Shown here: one piece after another, positions 29,905 to 34,054 of the stretch | Layout of the letters: every line of letters begins with the position of its first letter | Numbering within the stretch: the first letter of the stretch is position 1 | From: an uncultured Lachnospiraceae bacterium | Lineage (GTDB): Bacteria > Bacillota > Clostridia > Lachnospirales > Lachnospiraceae | Length of the DNA: 34,054 nt | Reading direction: 5' to 3' | Assembly (NCBI GenBank): GCA_947626395.1 | Contig: CANQRU010000039.1 | Location: forward strand, 1-34,054 | Made by a program: the position numbers and the translations under genes | Notes under the pieces: model-generated | Told to the model about the DNA's origin: nothing | The model's database searches: none | What the model saw: only the letters and a program-made list of their open reading frames with translations

Positions 29905-32283
29905 TCAGATCTTCTTCAAATACACAAGCTCGCTGGCGAAATCGCCCCACTTCGGCGGAACCAGAAGCCCAGCGTTCATGAGAAGACGGCCGCTGTAAAT
30001 CCTTCCTTTCTTCTCATTTGCACCGTCTTCCTGGACTGCCTCCGCGTCTGCTCCGGCTTCCGCTGTCCCGACGGCATCTGCTCCTGCCGCACCCGCTTCG
30101 CCGGCCTCTTTACGCGTTTCACCGGTATACTCTTCCACCACATAATCTGCGTCCGGATCCAATCCCTTCAGCCGGATCCGCCGACTGTGCTGATTCGGTT
30201 TCCCCAGCACCTGCACAAACGTGACCATCGCCTCCGACTGATCCTTCGACACCACCTGCCAGCAGTCCAGCACATGGTTCTCGGCCCAGGACGCGATCCG
30301 GTAGTAATCGCCTTCCCGGTTCAGATCCGCGAACCGGTGATACATCGCCACCTGGCTTTCAATCTCTTCCCGGTCCGCCTCGGAGATTTTCGTGATATCC
30401 AGTTCATAGCCAAATGTCCCCGCCAGCGCCACATGTCCTCTGGTCTTAAACGGCGTCGTCCGTCCCACCGCGTGGTTCGGGCAGTCGCTGACGTGCGCGC
30501 CCATAGTGCCCAGCGGATAGAGCATGGCTGTGCCCTCCTGGATCTCAAGCCGCTCCACAGCGTCCGTGTCGTCGGAGCACCAGATCTGCGGACTGTAGTA
30601 GAGCATGCCCGGATCGAACCTGGCGCCGCCTCCGCAGCAGTTCTCCAGCAGCAGATCCGGAAACTCCTTAAGAAGCCTCTCCTGCAGTTCATAGATCCCA
30701 AGCGTGAACCGGTGGGCCAGTTCGCCCTGCTGATCGCCCGCGAGATAAGAACTGCCCGGATCGGTCAGCTGCCGGTTGGAATCCCATTTCACATAGGAAA
30801 TGTCCGCGCTGTGCAGGATCTTTGCCACGCAGCCGTAGACATACTCCCGCACCTCCGGCCGGGACAGATCCAGCACATATTGGGCACGGCTCTGGGTTGG
30901 AGTCCGGCCCGGCTGCCGCATCGCCCAGTCCGGATGCTGCCGGTACAGATCGGAATCCGGCGAGATCATTTCCGGCTCGAACCAGATGCCGAATTTCAGG
31001 CCCTCGGCCTTCACCCGCTCCACCAGTTCATTCAGGCTGCACCCCAGCTTCTCCTCGTTCGCGACCCAGTCGCCCAGGGAACAGTTGTCGGAATCCCGTT
31101 TTCCGAACCAGCCGTCGTCCATGACCAGCATCTCGATGCCCCGCTTCTTCGCCTCCCGGGCGATATCCACCAGCTTGTCCGCGTTGAATTTGAAATACGT
31201 CGCCTCCCAGTTGTTGATCAGGATCGGGCGCTGCTTATGCAGGTATGGGCTGCGGATCAGATGGTTCCGGTACAGATCGTGGAGGGTGCGGGTCATTTTC
31301 CCGAGGCCCTCGTCGGAATAGACGCAGACCACCTCCGGCGCCGTGAAGGTCTCGCCGGGCCTTAGCGCCCACTCAAAGCCCTCCGGATTGATGCCCATCA
31401 TCATGCGCAGACTGCCGAACTGGTTCAGCTCCGCCTCCGCCGTGAAATTGCCGGAATAAATGAAATGCATCGCGTACACGTCGCCCTGATCCTGCCCGGC
31501 GTCCCGGTCCATCACCGCGATAAACGGATGATCCTGATGGCCCGACTCGCCGCGGAAGGACGACACCATCTGCCGCCCCAGCGTCACCGGCCGGCGGTTC
31601 CTATGCCGCTCCCTGGCCCAGGAGCCGTGAAGCGTCAGCATGTCCATGCCCGAATCGGCTCCCGAGCCGATCCCCGCGTTTCCGCAGCCGCGGCCAACCA
31701 GACCGCCGCACAGGTTCCGGTCGCTGATATCCATATCGAAGCTGGCGCTTAAGACCTTCTCCACATAGATTGTGGATGCGCTCTCATTGACCAGTTCCGC
31801 GCTCCGGATCACGGCGCGGCTGTCGTCGAAAATGCTGTAGCGCAGCGTAACCTTTAACCCTATAACCTCGTCCTGCAGGTCAATCTCCAGAGTCTGGCCG
31901 CCTGCGGCGCTGCAGAACGTGGCCGGAAGCCCTAGCAGTCCCGGCTTTCCGTCCAGGATCCGGTATCCCGCGTAATGCAGCTCGCACCCGCGGTATCCTG
32001 CCTCCGTCCTTACCCGCAGACTGCTCTGCCGGTAGTCGCCCACGCCCCACGCGGCGTACTCCGTCGGAAATGTATCCGCGAAGGAGCATTTCTCCCGCAA
32101 ATTCTCCGACGGCACAAACGGCGGCTCGCCGGTGCGCATCAGATATCCGCAGCGATCGTCGTCCAGCCTCTTCCCGAAATACACATGTCCCACATATTTA
32201 TCATCTGCAATCCCGATGACATACTCCACATCGCCGGCCGAAAGCCGGAACAGTTTCTGATCCTCGATAAACTGAATACCCAT
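29905..32283 (-). CDS. Alpha-galactosidase, glycoside hydrolase family GH36
   Basis: Retaining alpha-galactosidase for raffinose-family sugars or galactomannan side chains; probably cytoplasmic (no signal peptide). The 792-residue protein has an N-terminal beta-sandwich, then the TIM barrel with NNWEATYFKFN, LVMDDGWFGKRD and GIWFEPEMI. The nucleophile is Asp501 in YVKWDSNRQ, and the acid/base lies in WCSDDTD (about 570-574). ENCCGGGARFDPGM is also typical. In the C-terminal beta domain a low-complexity Ala/Gly/Glu/Asp stretch of about 35 residues (near 720-760) interrupts the conserved sheet. AAGGAGAG precedes the ATG at 32281-32283; the ATG 24 codons earlier lacks one. It starts 16 bases after the GH43 stop. 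Confidence 0.96.
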   Translation of the reverse strand: MGIQFIEDQKLFRLSAGDVEYVIGIADDKYVGHVYFGKRLDDDRCGYLMRTGEPPFVPSENLREKCSFADTFPTEYAAWGVGDYRQSSLRVRTEAGYRGCELHYAGYRILDGKPGLLGLPATFCSAAGGQTLEIDLQDEVIGLKVTLRYSIFDDSRAVIRSAELVNESASTIYVEKVLSASFDMDISDRNLCGGLVGRGCGNAGIGSGADSGMDMLTLHGSWARERHRNRRPVTLGRQMVSSFRGESGHQDHPFIAVMDRDAGQDQGDVYAMHFIYSGNFTAEAELNQFGSLRMMMGINPEGFEWALRPGETFTAPEVVCVYSDEGLGKMTRTLHDLYRNHLIRSPYLHKQRPILINNWEATYFKFNADKLVDIAREAKKRGIEMLVMDDGWFGKRDSDNCSLGDWVANEEKLGCSLNELVERVKAEGLKFGIWFEPEMISPDSDLYRQHPDWAMRQPGRTPTQSRAQYVLDLSRPEVREYVYGCVAKILHSADISYVKWDSNRQLTDPGSSYLAGDQQGELAHRFTLGIYELQERLLKEFPDLLLENCCGGGARFDPGMLYYSPQIWCSDDTDAVERLEIQEGTAMLYPLGTMGAHVSDCPNHAVGRTTPFKTRGHVALAGTFGYELDITKISEADREEIESQVAMYHRFADLNREGDYYRIASWAENHVLDCWQVVSKDQSEAMVTFVQVLGKPNQHSRRIRLKGLDPDADYVVEEYTGETRKEAGEAGAAGADAVGTAEAGADAEAVQEDGANEKKGRIYSGRLLMNAGLLVPPKWGDFASELVYLKKI

Positions 32284-32299
32284 TCTCTGATCTCTCCTT

Positions 32300-33847
32300 T
32301 CACCGATCGAATGTAAACCAGTCGAACTCCGCTTCCCCGCCGCCGGTAAATTCAAAATATACCGCGTGCTTTCCGACGATCCCCGCCGTCACGGACGCGG
32401 AATACTCCGCCATATCTCCCGGCTGAACCGCAATCTCCGCGACCACCCGGCCGCGCCAATCATCCAGGCGCACCCGGATTGTCATAGGCTTCCTGGCGGC
32501 GTCCGCCATGGAGTTTCCGGCGGCGTCTGTTGTCGATTCCGCATCCGTTTTCACGCCAGCTCCTAGCTTCACGGCATCCGCCTGTCCCGCGGCATCCGCC
32601 GCAATGTCCGCCTCTTTCACCGCCGCCCGGACCGTCGCGCTCTTCGGCGCCGCCGCGCCAAACTGCAGATACCGGAAGCCTGCCGTTGTCCCGTCCGTGA
32701 TACCGACAATCGGCGCGGAAACGCCCTCCGTCTGCTCATAGACCGGCTTAATATACGCCTGATGAAGCGGACTTAAGTGACAGGCGTATCCCGCGGAAAT
32801 GATCCGATACGCGTCAAGACCGTTGATATGTCCGCCCTGGGAAGTCATTTCCACCGGCTTCGAGCTGACCGGCTCGCCGCCTACGTATGTAATATCGCCG
32901 ATATAGACCTTGCCGTCCTTCCCCATGGCCACGTCCACCGGCTCCAGCATTCCCTGCCGGGCGAACTCGTCCGTCCCGGTGTGACGGTGGTAGAACACAT
33001 ACCATTTGCCGTTCACCTCGATGATCGAGCCGTGGTTGTTGCCCCAGCGGTAAGTCTGCTGCCCGGTTCCGTCGGGGAGCCGCAGGATCTCGCCGCCGTT
33101 GAAACTGATATCGCCGCCCTCTTTGAAGCCGTCCAGCGGCGAATCGCTGTATTTGTAGGACAGGAAGCCATTGCACGGCCCGTAGACGCCAAGCTCAGGC
33201 ACCGGCGTGGTATAGCGTTTGGAATAAATGTAGACGTATTTGCCCATCACCTTCCGCGGACTGGACGCCTCGAAAAACGCGTCCCGCGTGTCAAGTCCGA
33301 TTTCATTGTTCTTCGGGTTCCAGCCGTCCGGCGTATGGCCCATGGGATCGGCGTGGAACGTGCCCTCTTTGATCGTCGCCATATCATCGTTCAGTTCCGC
33401 ACAGAAGCAGCGGCAGAAACCCCAGTAGGCGTAGACCCGCCCGTCGTCGTCCACCAGGACGCCGGGATCAAAGCCCAGCTGGGTCAGGACCGGATTCTCA
33501 AACGGCCCCGCCGGATTCTTCGACGACGCCACCATGATCCGCCCGCCGTGGCTCTCCGCCGCGTAGAGGTAAAAGGTGTCGCCCTTCTGCACCACGTCCG
33601 GTGCGAACAGCGTGGATCCGTCCGTGGCCGTATAGCAGACACCGTGGCAGGTCCAGTCTGTCAGATCGTCCGCCGGCGCGCTCCAGACCACCTGGTCCGG
33701 GCCGCAGTAGGCCGTTCTTAGAGTATCGTGGGATCCGTATACATAGACCCTTGTCTCGCCGTTATAAGTAAATACCCGCGGTTCGCCGTCCGGGACATGC
33801 TCCCAGAGCGGCATGTAGGGATTTGCGGATGTGATTCTCTGTTTCAT
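32300..33847 (-). CDS. Glycoside hydrolase family GH43 with C-terminal beta-sandwich (CBM6-like)
   Basis: Five-bladed beta-propeller hydrolase acting on arabinose-, xylose- or galactose-containing polymers. The 515-residue protein begins NPYMPLWEHVPDGEPRVF, with Asp20 as the probable catalytic base. It continues with FDPGVLVDDDGRVYAYWG (about residue 125, pKa-modulating Asp) and FFEASSPRKVMGKYVYIYSK with the acid Glu. GNNHGSIIEVNGKWYVFYHR is also family-typical. From about residue 360 a beta-sandwich resembles CBM6. It is interrupted by an Ala/Asp-rich low-complexity stretch near 405-455, much like the one in the adjacent GH36 protein. GGAGGA precedes the ATG at 33845-33847. The exact activity is not determinable. 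Confidence 0.9.
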   Translation of the reverse strand: MKQRITSANPYMPLWEHVPDGEPRVFTYNGETRVYVYGSHDTLRTAYCGPDQVVWSAPADDLTDWTCHGVCYTATDGSTLFAPDVVQKGDTFYLYAAESHGGRIMVASSKNPAGPFENPVLTQLGFDPGVLVDDDGRVYAYWGFCRCFCAELNDDMATIKEGTFHADPMGHTPDGWNPKNNEIGLDTRDAFFEASSPRKVMGKYVYIYSKRYTTPVPELGVYGPCNGFLSYKYSDSPLDGFKEGGDISFNGGEILRLPDGTGQQTYRWGNNHGSIIEVNGKWYVFYHRHTGTDEFARQGMLEPVDVAMGKDGKVYIGDITYVGGEPVSSKPVEMTSQGGHINGLDAYRIISAGYACHLSPLHQAYIKPVYEQTEGVSAPIVGITDGTTAGFRYLQFGAAAPKSATVRAAVKEADIAADAAGQADAVKLGAGVKTDAESTTDAAGNSMADAARKPMTIRVRLDDWRGRVVAEIAVQPGDMAEYSASVTAGIVGKHAVYFEFTGGGEAEFDWFTFDR

Positions 33848-33932
33848 ATTCGATAATTCCTCCTGCGTCTCTTCTTATCGCCCTGCGTCCTGCGCAAATG
33901 CAGACGTTTCCGGCTGCTCAAAGCCTATGTGG

Positions 33933-33961
33933 AGTGTACCATACGGCATTCCAACTTGCAA
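33933..33961 (-). promoter_or_regulatory. Promoter of the GH43-GH36 operon
   Basis: TTGCAA (33956-33961), 17 bases, TACACT (33933-33938) on the minus strand. A dyad TGTCA-GT-TGACA lies 34 bases upstream (33995-34006) and may be a regulator site. Confidence 0.55.
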
Positions 33962-34008
33962 GCGATATGGCGTAAGTCGATGAAGTAAACGAATTGTCAG
34001 TTGACATG

Positions 34009-34031
34009 AAAAAGACGATCCCCAAGGGACG
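34009..34031 (-). terminator. Probable terminator of a gene beyond the right edge
   Basis: On the minus strand a short stem CGTCCC/GGGA(T)CG with a three-base loop is followed by TCTTTTT. It would end a transcript entering from outside the window. Confidence 0.4.
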
Positions 34032-34054
34032 ATGACCTCAGACTCATTTCCCCA

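Overview
The window reads as chromosome of a spore-forming, GC-rich member of the Clostridia, most like a Lachnospiraceae gut or rumen commensal. The evidence is an intact sporulation sigma factor gene (sigK), a YlmC/YmxH-type sporulation protein, a methionine T-box leader, a CIRCE heat-shock operator, SufCB without SufS/SufU, Gram-positive Shine-Dalgarno sites, and several cytoplasmic glycan-degrading enzymes with ABC sugar permeases. There are no rRNA or tRNA genes, transposases, integrases or CRISPR arrays. The long open frames antisense to the real genes come from the codon bias.

Layout. 1-5.04 kb: a glycan-use locus with two LplB/LplC-type sugar permeases, probably a solute-binding protein just past the left edge, a divergent LacI-type regulator with palindromic operators beside both promoters, and a GH29 alpha-L-fucosidase converging on the regulator. 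5.2-6.7 kb: an orphan P-loop kinase and sigK. 6.8-8.5 kb: SufC and SufB, the minimal Suf-like (SMS) iron-sulfur pair. 8.6-11.2 kb: a fructuronate reductase/mannitol dehydrogenase-family enzyme behind an aldose-1-epimerase-like gene. 11.3-12.1 kb: a TauE/SafE exporter with a palindrome at its promoter. 12.3-15.2 kb: a two-gene chromate-transporter operon with an unknown small gene, and a divergent LysR regulator. 15.4-17.8 kb: htpG with tandem terminators, a hairpin-rich leader and a CIRCE box. 17.8-19.7 kb: two membrane proteins (DUF4190- and DUF975-like, the second with a 13-residue repeat tail), then the YlmC-like gene. 19.9-22.7 kb: a GH3 beta-glucosidase with inverted domain order. 23.1-26.5 kb: metN-metI-metQ under a methionine T-box. 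26.6-29.8 kb: hisH-hisF-ung-uppP. 29.9-33.8 kb: GH43 and GH36 glycoside hydrolases.

The sugar enzymes (GH29, GH3, GH36, GH43, epimerase, uronate/hexitol dehydrogenase) fit uptake and intracellular breakdown of plant or host glycan fragments, since none carries an obvious signal peptide.

The least ordinary signals are non-coding. (1) A nested, multi-arm palindrome lies between the T-box terminator and metN. (2) Two sporulation-type genes (sigK and ylmC-like) share one start-site layout: a terminator-like hairpin whose 3' arm holds the Shine-Dalgarno, with a CATANNNTA -10 motif in the 5' arm or loop, so that only transcripts from the internal promoter would escape the hairpin. (3) Two related 34-nt hairpins with compensatory changes stand in the htpG leader. 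(4) A degenerate 21-nt tandem repeat separates metI from metQ.
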